Below are positions 7,582-14,821 of a DNA stretch of 16,461 nucleotides, piece after piece. A program made the translations under genes and the position numbers. Below the pieces are notes generated by a model. The model was not told the origin of the DNA. It worked only from the letters and a program-made list of their open reading frames with translations, and did no database searches. Origin of the DNA: an uncultured Granulosicoccus sp. (GTDB lineage Bacteria; Pseudomonadota; Gammaproteobacteria; Granulosicoccales; Granulosicoccaceae); NCBI GenBank assembly GCA_938016235.1, contig CALLPU010000305.1, forward strand, positions 1-16,461, given 5' to 3'. Numbering within the stretch: the stretch's first letter is position 1; each line of letters begins with the position of its first letter.

Positions 7582-8421
7582 TCAGTGCGTTGATTCCGCC
7601 GGGACGGCTGGCATGAACACCGGTGTATCTGGCGTACCGCGTATGGCAACGTACGCATGCCAGGTGGCATGACCCAGCACCGGAAAAGCGACTATCAGGC
7701 CCAGAAAGCCGGTTAGCACGCTGAGCAGAAACAATACAAAAACAATGGAGCCCCAGCCCAGCATGACCGGTATGTTGTGCCAGATCAGCGTCATGCTGGC
7801 TCCCATGGCAGTGAACGCATCAGTTTTCTCGTTCAACAGCATCGGTACGGATAGCGCACTGATGGCAAACCCGAGTGCTGCGAATAGTGCGCCAAACACA
7901 CTACCGACAAACAGCAGCCCCCACCCGTCAGGTGTGGTCAGCAGTGAGCGCAGCAAGTCGATGAATCCGGGAAACTGATGCATGCCGAAAAACAAGGCAT
8001 AGATCAGCACTGCGGCACGCATCCACAACAGACACAGCAACAGGAGGATAAGGCCAATATAGAACATCTGGTGTGGCGAGCGTGCTTCCACTCGAATCAT
8101 GCTATCGAGGCTGACAGGTTCGTCGCAGGCAAGCCTGCGGCTTTTCTCATACAACCCCATGGCCAGCGCTGGTCCCATCACCAGAAATGCACCCAGGGCC
8201 GGGAAAAACGCAAAGTCTGCATCAAGCAGAAAAAGGCCGCCGACCAATAGCAAAGAGACAAAGAATACGAAAACACCGTAAATCAGACTGGCACTGGTGT
8301 CACCGCTTTTAAAGTCGTCCCAGCCTTTCTCTAACCAGACGAAAGCATCGTCAGGTTTCAGATGACGATTCAGCGATACGGGACGGGGTATCGGTGGCTC
8401 AACGGCGGGCAATGAATCCAT
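7582..8421 (-). CDS. DUF2189-type integral membrane protein in the oxidase operon
   Basis: This 279-residue polytopic inner-membrane protein resembles the DUF2189 (COG5473) family, whose function is not established. A soluble N-terminal stretch (1-44), including LKPDDAFVWLEKGWDDF (21-37), leads into about six hydrophobic segments near 46-66, 70-90, 118-144, 165-195, 217-240 and 240-260. Gly/Phe-rich motifs such as ALGAFLVMGPALAMGLYE (75-92) and VAFPVLGHATWHAYVAI (244-260) match the family pattern as I recall it. Its stop is separated from the ccoI GTG by one base, and it starts 21 bases after the 75-residue gene, so it is surely co-transcribed with the oxidase genes. A role in oxidase assembly, stability or copper handling is a reasonable guess from position only. 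Confidence 0.82.
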   Translation of the reverse strand: MDSLPAVEPPIPRPVSLNRHLKPDDAFVWLEKGWDDFKSGDTSASLIYGVFVFFVSLLLVGGLFLLDADFAFFPALGAFLVMGPALAMGLYEKSRRLACDEPVSLDSMIRVEARSPHQMFYIGLILLLLCLLWMRAAVLIYALFFGMHQFPGFIDLLRSLLTTPDGWGLLFVGSVFGALFAALGFAISALSVPMLLNEKTDAFTAMGASMTLIWHNIPVMLGWGSIVFVLFLLSVLTGFLGLIVAFPVLGHATWHAYVAIRGTPDTPVFMPAVPAESTH

Positions 8422-8442
8422 AGCTGCAGACTCTATGTTCGT

Positions 8443-8670
8443 TTAACAGGCAGACTTGGCTGCTGGGGCACTGTCGTACCCGGCAGCGTTCTGGGTTCCG
8501 ACGCGCTCATGAGCCACGCAGCCAGGTTGCGAACTGATAGCCGTGCGTATCAGATTGACACTGGCAACGACAAACACGATAAACAGAATGCCTGCCAGCG
8601 TCAGCAGCACTTTCCACGCAGACGACGTGGTGGATGGCACTTGAAGGGATGGGTCGGATGCGTTGTTCAT
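8443..8670 (-). CDS. Small membrane protein with Cys-containing tail, coupled to ccoP
   Basis: I do not recognise this 75-residue protein. A polar Ser/Thr-rich N-terminus (1-18) is followed by one transmembrane helix (about 19-41, VLLTLAGILFIVFVVASVNL) and a 34-residue tail with Cys51, His54 and a terminal Cys75. The ATG overlaps the ccoP stop as TGATG, a translational-coupling arrangement, so it is very likely translated with the oxidase. If the N-terminus is cytoplasmic, the tail would be periplasmic, and the two cysteines could form a disulfide or bind copper. It occupies the place where ccoG/ccoH often follow ccoP. It lacks the length and the Trp/Pro-rich start of CcoH/FixH, so I do not call it that. 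A TTG one codon upstream is a less likely start. Confidence 0.72.
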   Translation of the reverse strand: MNNASDPSLQVPSTTSSAWKVLLTLAGILFIVFVVASVNLIRTAISSQPGCVAHERVGTQNAAGYDSAPAAKSAC

Positions 8671-9542
8671 CAATCCAGTGTTGTTGTGTAAACCGCTAGC
8701 AGTTTGCGTTCGTACGGCTCAAGGCGTGCTTCCCAAGACGGCATGTGACCCTGCCTGCCGGACCAGATACTCTCGAATACGCTGTCTTTGTCGCTACCGT
8801 AAAGCCAATAGCGATCAACCAGGTTCGGCGTGCCTATGGACTGATTGCCTTTCAAATCAGTACCGTGGCAACCGGAGCAGGCCAGTTTATAAGTTGCTTG
8901 ACCCGCCTTCAATCGTTTACTGGCATCACGCGTTCGCAAAACCGGCAAACGAGCCTCTGTTCGTACATAGGTCACAACGTCATCGATAGTACCAGCATCC
9001 AGAACACCCATTTGCCCGAAAGCAGGCATGATGGCATTGCGGGATTCAGGGTGCTCGCTGTTGATCCCGACTCGCAACGTCTCGTAAATCACTGTCGGAT
9101 CATCACCCCAGAGCCACGACTCGTCCGCCAGGCTCGGATAACTCAGATTTCCAACACCCAGTCTGCCGTGACACATCGAGCAGTTGTCCTCAAACAGTCG
9201 CGCACCGCTATCATTCACTGCTGCCATCAGCGCATTGTCAAAGTAGATAGCCTCAAAGTCAGCAGCTTCCACAGACTGTATCCAACTGCGCTTCAACTTG
9301 TCGGCTTCGCGCGTTTGCTCAGCCAGCGTGGTGCGTTGATCAATACCCAGTTTACCGGGATAAAACCGATCGCCTAACGGCCACGACGGCATCAGATACC
9401 AGTAGGTAACAGCAAACAGGAAAGTACCGGCCAGGCAAATCAACACAATCCTGGGAATAGGCGTGTTTAGCTCCTTGATTCCGTTCCATTCGTGACCTGT
9501 TGTGGTGTAGCCGGAATGATTGTCCCGTTCTATCAGCGACAT
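8670..9542 (-). CDS. ccoP: cbb3 cytochrome c oxidase subunit III, dihaem CcoP
   Basis: This 290-residue membrane-anchored dihaem cytochrome is the entry point for electrons into the cbb3 oxidase. The N-terminus has the CcoP signature TTGHEWNGIKELNTPIPR (14-31), then a transmembrane helix (about 31-51, IVLICLAGTFLFAVTYWYL). Two cytochrome c domains follow, with haem sites CSMCH (121-125) and CSGCH (222-226) and likely axial Met residues in NAIMPAFGQ (about 172) and GHMPSW near the C-terminus. The length is normal for the family. It overlaps the end of ccoQ by 10 bases and overlaps the next gene as TGATG. It likely receives electrons from small soluble cytochromes such as those encoded at 1815 and 13033, or from a bc1 complex elsewhere. 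Confidence 0.97.
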   Translation of the reverse strand: MSLIERDNHSGYTTTGHEWNGIKELNTPIPRIVLICLAGTFLFAVTYWYLMPSWPLGDRFYPGKLGIDQRTTLAEQTREADKLKRSWIQSVEAADFEAIYFDNALMAAVNDSGARLFEDNCSMCHGRLGVGNLSYPSLADESWLWGDDPTVIYETLRVGINSEHPESRNAIMPAFGQMGVLDAGTIDDVVTYVRTEARLPVLRTRDASKRLKAGQATYKLACSGCHGTDLKGNQSIGTPNLVDRYWLYGSDKDSVFESIWSGRQGHMPSWEARLEPYERKLLAVYTTTLD

Positions 9543-9697
9543 GGCTTATCCTGATCATCAAATATGCTGTTTGCTGCCTCATCGAACCGCTTCTTGTTAG
9601 CCGGCCTCAAGGCATAAACAAGCACAGCAATAAACAAGGCCAGGAGATAGAACAGCCCCCAGGACTTGGACAAATAAACCAGAAAACCAAATTCCAT
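9533..9697 (-). CDS. ccoQ: cbb3 oxidase small subunit IV, CcoQ
   Basis: Reading the minus strand between ccoO and ccoP gives a 54-residue protein starting MEFGFLVYLSKSWGLFYLLA. It has one transmembrane helix (about 13-31), followed by YALRPANKKRFDEAANSIFD and an acidic end. This is the standard CcoQ/FixQ form: a short helix, then 'lrPknKkrFdeAA..pf.dd'. CcoQ stabilises CcoP in the complex. The ATG at 9697-9695 lies 15 bases after the ccoO stop, and the gene ends with TGA at 9535-9533, overlapping ccoP by 10 bases. No separate Shine-Dalgarno is visible, so coupling to ccoO is likely. The gene falls below common ORF length cut-offs and is easily missed. Confidence 0.95.
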   Translation of the reverse strand: MEFGFLVYLSKSWGLFYLLALFIAVLVYALRPANKKRFDEAANSIFDDQDKPCR

Positions 9698-9712
9698 AGC
9701 TGTATTCGATGG

Positions 9713-10444
9713 TTATTGAGTTGAGGACGACTCTTGATACGGTAAAGCGGTTAAACGACCCAGTATTTGCAGGTAGGCTACCAGAGCATCCATCTCCGTC
9801 ACGGTATCAGCCTTTCCATCAAACACACGCACGTTGGTCTCTTCACCATAACGTTCCATCAGCGCCTTGCTCGTCGAAAGTTCAGGCGTTGCCTGAGCTA
9901 ACGCATCCTGCGTAGCATTGCTGATCATTGCGTCATCATAAGGCACACCCACTCGTCGCATGGCGTTCAGGTGCAGTGACAAATCTTGTGTATCCAGCGG
10001 GGTTCTGAGTAACCAGCGATAGGCGGGCATGATGGATTCAGGCACGACATCACGCGGGTTGTTCAAATGCATTGTATGCCAGTGATCAGAGTACTTTTCA
10101 CCGAGTCGGGCAAGATCAGGGCCGGTGCGTTTGGAGCCCCACAACATGGGGTGGTCATACTGTGATTCTGCGGCCAACGAATACGGACCGTATCGATCAA
10201 CATCATCTTTTAGCGTTCGAACCATTTGTGAATGGCAGGCGTAACAACCCTCTCGCATGTAGATGTTACGACCGGCAAGCTCCAACGGTGTGTACACCCG
10301 CATGTCTGGCGCAGACTCCACCGTCTCGTCTATCGAAAACAGCGGCGCTATTTCGAACAGACCACCAATTCCGGATACCAGAATAATGGCGAGCACCAGC
10401 GCTATGGAATTTTTCTCGATCCGATAATGCGTTTTTATGATCAT
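9713..10444 (-). CDS. ccoO: cbb3 cytochrome c oxidase subunit II, monohaem CcoO
   Basis: This 243-residue membrane-bound monohaem cytochrome passes electrons from CcoP to the haem b centre of CcoN. An N-terminal transmembrane helix (about 13-33, SIALVLAIILVSGIGGLFEI) is followed by PLELAGRNIYMREGCYACHS, with haem site CYACH at 67-71. QYDHPMLWGSKRTGPDLARL (95-114) and the axial Met in PESIMPAYRWL (M139) are hallmark CcoO sequence. The length is slightly longer than the common 200-220 residues, owing mainly to the region at 150-220. The ATG overlaps the ccoN stop in an ATGA arrangement, so translation is coupled. Confidence 0.97.
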   Translation of the reverse strand: MIIKTHYRIEKNSIALVLAIILVSGIGGLFEIAPLFSIDETVESAPDMRVYTPLELAGRNIYMREGCYACHSQMVRTLKDDVDRYGPYSLAAESQYDHPMLWGSKRTGPDLARLGEKYSDHWHTMHLNNPRDVVPESIMPAYRWLLRTPLDTQDLSLHLNAMRRVGVPYDDAMISNATQDALAQATPELSTSKALMERYGEETNVRVFDGKADTVTEMDALVAYLQILGRLTALPYQESSSTQ

Positions 10445-12099
10445 GATTGAGGCGCGCCTGCTACTGGCAGATCCACGGCAGCAGCCCTGGTACTGGCATC
10501 ACTCCGACTCGACTCTCTGCTGGCCTGTTTGATCGTCATGACAACATTGAGCAAGGCAAGGCATGCGCCGGTGAGAAACAGAAAGCCGCCAATACCCCGG
10601 GCGATGTAATACGGTTTCATCGCAATCATGGAATCAAGAAACGAGTAGGTCAATTCTCCGGATTCGTTATAGGTTCGCCACATCAACCCTTGCGTAATGC
10701 CTGCATTCCAGAGACTGATCAGGTAAATCAAGGTGCCACTCAATGCCAGCCAGAAATGTATTTCTACCAGGTACTTTGAATACATGCCTTTGCATTTGTA
10801 CAGCCACGGAACCAGACTGTAAATTGATCCGAATACAATGAAAGCAACCCAACCCAACGCGCCCGAATGAACATGCCCTACGGTCCAGTCCGTGTAGTGC
10901 GACAGTGAATTCACCGGCCGGATCGCCATGAATGAGCCTTCGAATGTAGACAGGCCGTAAAACACGGCAGCTACCATCATGAAGCGTAGTGTGGCGTCAT
11001 CGCGCACCCGGTGCCAGGCACCGTTCAACGTCAACAGGGCATTGGCTGCGGACCCCCACGATGGCACGATCAGCATGACTGAAAAACCAACGCCCAGTGT
11101 CTGAACCCATTGCGGCAACGCCGTGTAATGCAGGTGATGTGAGCCTGCCCACATGTACATGAACGTAATGCCCCAGAAACTGATGATGGACATGCGATAC
11201 GAATAAATGGGCCTGCCTGCGCACTTGGGCAGGTAGTAGTACAGCATGCCCAAAAAGCCGGCTGTCAGGAAAAATGCAACGGCATTGTGGCCATACCACC
11301 ATTGCGTCATGGCATCCTGAACACCCGAAAACAATGAATAGCTCTTGGTTGAACCGACAGCTATCGGAACTGCCAGATTGTTGACTGTATGGAGCACGGC
11401 CACTACCAGTATGAACGCCAGGTAGTACCAGTTCGCGACATAAATATGGGGCTCCTGACGCCTGGCCAATGTGCGCAGATACAGTACGAGATAGGCAACC
11501 CAGACAATCACCAGCCAGATATCCAGATACCATTCAGGCTCAGCATATTCTTTGGACTGCGTTATGCCCAGCGGATACCCGATGACCGCCAACAGACAAA
11601 ACAGGTTGTATCCCAGCAGCACGAACCACGGACTGAACTGATCGGGCAATCGTGCCCGGCTGGTACGCTGAACCACGTGTAAAGACGTTGCAATCAGGGC
11701 GTTACCACCAAAGCCGAAAATCACACCCGTGGTATGCACCGGTCGTATTCGCCCAAAGCTGGCCCATGCCGCATCAAAGGTGGCGTCCGGATAGGCCATG
11801 AGCCAGGCAATCCAGTCACCTACCGCCATGCCAAATACCCCCCACACAAGGCAGAGCAGGATGCCTATTTTAGTGGGGTCGTCGTAGTATTCCTTGAGGC
11901 GCTCTGGCGAAGGTGCAGGGGCTTTCCGGTGCTTGAGCAGCAACGCGATGATGCCAGCGGTGTATAGCGCTGCGATAACACCATGAACAGCGATCAGATC
12001 CTGCCAACCGACGGCAGTGACCAGCAAACCAACCAACATGACCAGACCCGCTGCGCAGAGAGCCAGGTTACGTTCGCGAAACGATAATTGAGCAAGCAT
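10441..12099 (-). CDS. ccoN: cbb3 cytochrome c oxidase catalytic subunit I, CcoN
   Basis: This is the 552-residue catalytic subunit of the proton-pumping, high-affinity haem-copper oxidase (C-type), with about 12-14 membrane helices. Ligand residues are visible: the low-spin haem His in RPVHTTGVIFGFGGNAL (H122), the CuB His in WWYGHNAVAFFLTAGFLG (H271), the CuB His pair in AGSHHLHYTALPQW (H321, H322) and the haem b/b3 His pair in WTVGHVHSGALGW (H409, H411). This pattern, with no Tyr beside the first CuB His, is the C-type family pattern. I chose the ATG at 12099-12097; a TTG two codons upstream (12105) is possible. The leader just upstream can fold extensively (12120-12186). No FNR-type site (TTGAT-N4-ATCAA) was found in front of it, which is unexpected for this operon. 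Confidence 0.97.
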   Translation of the reverse strand: MLAQLSFRERNLALCAAGLVMLVGLLVTAVGWQDLIAVHGVIAALYTAGIIALLLKHRKAPAPSPERLKEYYDDPTKIGILLCLVWGVFGMAVGDWIAWLMAYPDATFDAAWASFGRIRPVHTTGVIFGFGGNALIATSLHVVQRTSRARLPDQFSPWFVLLGYNLFCLLAVIGYPLGITQSKEYAEPEWYLDIWLVIVWVAYLVLYLRTLARRQEPHIYVANWYYLAFILVVAVLHTVNNLAVPIAVGSTKSYSLFSGVQDAMTQWWYGHNAVAFFLTAGFLGMLYYYLPKCAGRPIYSYRMSIISFWGITFMYMWAGSHHLHYTALPQWVQTLGVGFSVMLIVPSWGSAANALLTLNGAWHRVRDDATLRFMMVAAVFYGLSTFEGSFMAIRPVNSLSHYTDWTVGHVHSGALGWVAFIVFGSIYSLVPWLYKCKGMYSKYLVEIHFWLALSGTLIYLISLWNAGITQGLMWRTYNESGELTYSFLDSMIAMKPYYIARGIGGFLFLTGACLALLNVVMTIKQASRESSRSDASTRAAAVDLPVAGAPQS

Positions 12100-12103
12100 A
12101 GCC

Positions 12104-12186
12104 AAGCCCGAATACAGTTAAGCCCGGTAAGCGTCAGACCCCGTCTGGAGTTAAGACTCCACGTTACAGTACCTGCGTGAGGGCTT
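12104..12186 (-). promoter_or_regulatory. Structured ccoN leader, possible RNA switch or operator
   Basis: Read on the ccoN strand, AAGCCC (12186-12181) can pair with GGGCTT at 12125-12120, continued by GGTA (12173-12170) with TACC (12129-12126). Inside are the hairpins TGGAGT-CTTA-ACTCCA (12161-12146) and CAGAC-GGG-GTCTG (12147-12135), which share two bases. A second copy of CGGGCTT sits at 12110-12104, directly before the ccoN ATG, and could compete for the same AAGCCC. No known riboswitch class is recognised. The short dyads could equally be protein-binding sites. Confidence 0.35.
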
Positions 12187-12423
12187 GTGCAACATATTTA
12201 TCCAATAACCCCGACAGTAACACAGCCCAGTACAGCCTAAACACATCTCACGCAAGGCAGCTAACCTATGTGACTGCTCTACAAGGTAAAAAAAACTATC
12301 TATCGCCTATGCTTGGACGACACAATAACTAAGATGTCTGTGTGTTGACATAGAGTAATGTACAGTTTGCAGCGAAAGCTCAGACAATCTCCTGCCATCC
12401 AATAAAAAAGAATAGCGAAGCCA
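12187..12423. other. Divergent intergenic region between ccoN and a small lipoprotein gene
   Basis: Together with the ccoN leader, this forms a gene-free region of over 300 bases between divergent genes, so it must hold both promoters. A TTGACA occurs at 12345-12350 on the plus strand, but no matching -10 lies at 16-18 bases. On the minus strand, AT-rich GGATAAATATG (about 12195-12205) could be a -10 region. There is a half-site TGTGA at about 12270, without a clear partner. An FNR/ANR-type dyad was sought by eye and not found. Confidence 0.5.
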
Positions 12424-12912
12424 ATGACTGCAAGACTGCTACTCATCTGCGTTGCAACAGCGTATTTTCTAACAGGCTGCGCGGGTACGGTAGCGCGGCC
12501 AACACCTGAAAGTAAACGCGACACAACCGGGCAATATGATGGCAAATGGCGCGTAACCGTTGCCAAAGGCCAAAACATCCAAACCATTCAAAACTGGAAA
12601 TTTACCTGTGGCGACATGTCACACGAATTCGATATTGTCGTTAGAGACAGCAACATCGCATTAAACTCGGATGCCGGGAACGCCAGCGGCTATGTATCAA
12701 CCAAAGGACAGTTCAAGATTTATCTGCCACTGCCCGGAAGAGCCGCAGCCGGTGGCACGTCAGACTCATCCATTAACAATGGAGAACGAAAACTGGTGCT
12801 GCGTGGAACGCTCGGTGGAAATAATACCGTCGGTTTCATCACTTACGGTATTGCCGACTTTGGTTATGCAGGCTGCACCTCCAAGGCAAATTTTACACGG
12901 TTGGACACCTGA
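12424..12912 (+). CDS. Small lipoprotein, function unknown
   Basis: This 162-residue protein starts with a lipoprotein signal peptide (MTARLLLICVATAYF, lipobox LTGC, Cys19; +2 Ala, +3 Gly, so an outer-membrane destination is plausible). The mature part opens with a polar linker, then YDGKWRVTVAKGQ (39-50), which looks like the first strand of a small beta domain ('xGxW' start). Two cysteines, Cys62 (in KFTCGDMSH) and Cys151 (in GYAGCTSKANF), may form a disulfide joining the ends of the domain. FKIYLPLPGR and KLVLRGTLGGNNTVGF are further beta-like segments. The gene is divergent from ccoN and 120 bases upstream of a cytochrome c gene. I recognise no family; the ribosome site is weak. Confidence 0.75.
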   Translation: MTARLLLICVATAYFLTGCAGTVARPTPESKRDTTGQYDGKWRVTVAKGQNIQTIQNWKFTCGDMSHEFDIVVRDSNIALNSDAGNASGYVSTKGQFKIYLPLPGRAAAGGTSDSSINNGERKLVLRGTLGGNNTVGFITYGIADFGYAGCTSKANFTRLDT

Positions 12913-13032
12913 ACCAGTCATCCTGATTTTTTCACCTCGGCGCTCGGTCAAGAGCACCGACATCAAGGTTCGTCAGCGCTCTGCATTGGTTTACACTAGA
13001 ACAATACGACGTATCCCCTCAGGAGTCATTCA

Positions 13033-13335
13033 GTGAAACTGGTACTTGTTCTACTTGCGGCATTGGCTCCTGGCATTGCTTTCAGTGCAGGTGATCCTGA
13101 AACCGGTAAGGCAAAATCTGCAACGTGCGCTGCCTGCCACGGCCCTGCCGGCATCAGCGCCAATCCTGAATGGCCCAATCTGGCAGGCCAGAAAGAAGCC
13201 TATCTGGTCTCGCAGCTGATGGCGTTTCGCAGCGGTGAGCGAAACAACGCGCTCATGTCACCTATGGCTGCGAATCTATCAGACGACGATATTGCGCATC
13301 TTGCCGCGTATTTTTCCTCTCTGGGAAATCAGTAA
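13033..13335 (+). CDS. Small secreted cytochrome c (class I, c553-like)
   Basis: This 100-residue periplasmic monohaem cytochrome starts at GTG 13033, with AGGAG at 13021-13025 at ideal spacing. A short signal peptide (MKLVLVLLAALAPGIAFS, cleavage near FSA) precedes the mature domain. The haem site is CAACH (32-36), and the axial Met is in NALMSPMAANL (75 or 78). WPNLAGQKEAYLVSQL and the final LAAYFSSL helix match the c553/c4 fold. Its core is clearly similar to the cytochrome at 1815-2153: N-x-E-x-PNLAGQ...Y, then M-x-x-MAANL-[ST]-D. As the nearest soluble cytochrome to the oxidase operon, it is a candidate electron donor to CcoP; that link is inference. Confidence 0.92.
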   Translation: MKLVLVLLAALAPGIAFSAGDPETGKAKSATCAACHGPAGISANPEWPNLAGQKEAYLVSQLMAFRSGERNNALMSPMAANLSDDDIAHLAAYFSSLGNQ

Positions 13336-13390
13336 TCCTGTTACGTCGAACCGGTAGACGTACAAACTGAATGCGCCTCACATACAGATA

Positions 13391-13420
13391 CTCTGGCGGT
13401 AGTCGGTGATCAGAGCCGCC
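13391..13420 (+). repeat. Overlapping inverted repeats upstream of the MFS gene
   Basis: CTCTG (13391-13395) can pair with CAGAG (13411-13415), and GGCGG (13395-13399) with CCGCC (13416-13420). The two pairings exclude each other within a simple hairpin and could form alternative structures or a pseudoknot in the leader of the transporter gene. The arms are only five bases, so chance is a fair explanation. Confidence 0.25.
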
Positions 13421-13482
13421 TGGGCTTGCCTGTGTGCTCTTGTCACCTTGCCGTGTTACGAGATCAAACAGGCCGCTAGCGA

Positions 13483-14745
13483 ATGACGAGTACGGCAAAC
13501 GATACCCGCACCAAACGGAACGTGGCAGTACTGGTGGCAGCACAAGCCATACTGGGTGCGCAGATGCCCATGTTGTTTGTTGTGGGCGGACTCGCCGGCG
13601 GTATGCTCGCTGACAACCCGTGTTTCGCTACTCTGCCAATCTCGCTCATCGTATTCGGCTCGATGAGTACGGCGCCGTGGCTTTCACCCTTGATGCAGCG
13701 TTACGGTCGACGGGCAGGATTTTTTATCGGCGCAGCCGGTGGAGCCCTGGGCGCGGGCATTTCCGCATACGCCCTGTACATCAACTCATTTCACGTCTTC
13801 CTGATTGGCTCATACTTCACGGGTATCTACATGTCAGCGCAGGGGTTTTATCGTTTTGCTGCTGCAGATTCGGCGTCTGCCGAGTTTCGACCAAAGGCCA
13901 TTTCGTATGTCATGTCGGGGGGCCTTCTCTCAGCGATTGTGGGACCTCAGCTCAATAAGCTCGTGTTTGATGCCACTTACCTACCGGTGTTTGGAGGCAT
14001 ATTCCTGCCGAACCCGTTTATGGGAACGTATCTGGCCATCATCGGGTTGAACCTGATTGGGATGTTTTTATTTCTACTGCTGGATTTACCCGACCCTGAT
14101 AAAGCTGACGATAAAGCACACCATGGTGCAACCGTCAGAACCAAAATGGAGCTTCTGCGCACGCCCACCGTACTCGTGGCTATCATCTGCGCGATGGTGT
14201 CGTACTCGCTGATGAACCTGGTCATGACCTCCACACCCCTGGCAGTTCTGGGGTGCGGATTTACCGGAAACAATGCCAACGATATTGTCTCTGCACACGT
14301 TCTGGCGATGTTTATCCCCTCTTTTTTCACCGGGCACTTGATCGTGCGTTTCGGAACGACTCGCGTCATATCTGCCGGCCTGATCATTCTCGCGTTAGCC
14401 GGTATCACTGCACTCGCGGGTGTCACCCTGGGTAATTTTTTTGTCGCCCTCATTCTTCTGGGAATTGGCTGGAATTTCGGTTTCGTGGGTGCAACCAGTC
14501 TATTGGCAACCACGCATGCTTCTCACGAACGCGGCAGAGCACAAGGCCTGAATGACATGATGGTGTTTGGCTGCGTGACCGTGGCAAGCCTGGCATCAGG
14601 CGGGCTGATGAACTGCGCAGGCGGTACCGCAACCGCCGGCTGGCACGCAGTCAATATTGCCATGCTGCCGTTTCTGATACTCGCCGGTAGCGCGCTGGTC
14701 TGGTTGACGCTAGTAGGGACGCGAAACAAGCGACCATCTGCATAG
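13483..14745 (+). CDS. Major facilitator superfamily transporter
   Basis: This 420-residue inner-membrane protein has about 12 hydrophobic segments. The MFS loop 2-3 signature appears as SPLMQRYGRRAGFFIGAAGG (68-87). Other marks are helix breaks such as GSYFTGIYMSAQGFYRFAAA (109-128), a central charged loop after LLDLPDPDKADDKAHHG (about 200-215), and a second-half loop LIVRFGTTRVISAG, which echoes the first-half motif. The length is normal. The substrate cannot be predicted; the general look is of the efflux-type 'predicted arabinose efflux permease' group. It lies about 150 bases after the cytochrome c gene, and an in-leader dyad (13391-13420) separates them. The ribosome site is weak (CAGG about 10 bases upstream). 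It converges with the coiled-coil protein gene at 14801. Confidence 0.9.
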   Translation: MTSTANDTRTKRNVAVLVAAQAILGAQMPMLFVVGGLAGGMLADNPCFATLPISLIVFGSMSTAPWLSPLMQRYGRRAGFFIGAAGGALGAGISAYALYINSFHVFLIGSYFTGIYMSAQGFYRFAAADSASAEFRPKAISYVMSGGLLSAIVGPQLNKLVFDATYLPVFGGIFLPNPFMGTYLAIIGLNLIGMFLFLLLDLPDPDKADDKAHHGATVRTKMELLRTPTVLVAIICAMVSYSLMNLVMTSTPLAVLGCGFTGNNANDIVSAHVLAMFIPSFFTGHLIVRFGTTRVISAGLIILALAGITALAGVTLGNFFVALILLGIGWNFGFVGATSLLATTHASHERGRAQGLNDMMVFGCVTVASLASGGLMNCAGGTATAGWHAVNIAMLPFLILAGSALVWLTLVGTRNKRPSA

Positions 14746-14792
14746 CGCTACGTGTTTACCGCCCTGGTTGTGGTAGTTGTTTAACCTGAAAG

Positions 14793-14821
14793 TCGCTGTT
14801 CTAGCGAAATTCCCGGGAATT
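14793..14821. terminator. Hairpin and palindrome at the convergent MFS / coiled-coil gene ends
   Basis: TCGCT (14793-14797) pairs with AGCGA (14803-14807) around GTTCT, followed at once by the perfect 14-base palindrome AATTCCCGGGAATT (14808-14821). Both overlap the 3' end of the minus-strand gene that stops at 14801. The position suggests a role in ending transcription on the plus strand, but there is no T-run and the palindrome may be chance within coding sequence. Confidence 0.25.

Noticed and set aside
7018..7616. Plus-strand frames of 150-190 codons opposite ccoI
   Set aside because: They are antisense to the conserved HMA and first membrane region of CcoI, whose motifs prove the minus-strand reading.
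8443..8670. Calling the 75-residue protein CcoH/FixH
   Set aside because: It is about half the usual length and lacks the Trp/Pro-rich N-terminus and the periplasmic FixH domain.
8745..9377. Plus-strand frame of 210 codons opposite ccoP
   Set aside because: It is antisense to the two haem-binding domains of CcoP and shows no protein-like features.
12187..12423. FNR/ANR-type regulatory site upstream of ccoN
   Set aside because: It was expected for a cbb3 operon, but no match close to TTGAT-N4-ATCAA was found by eye on either strand.
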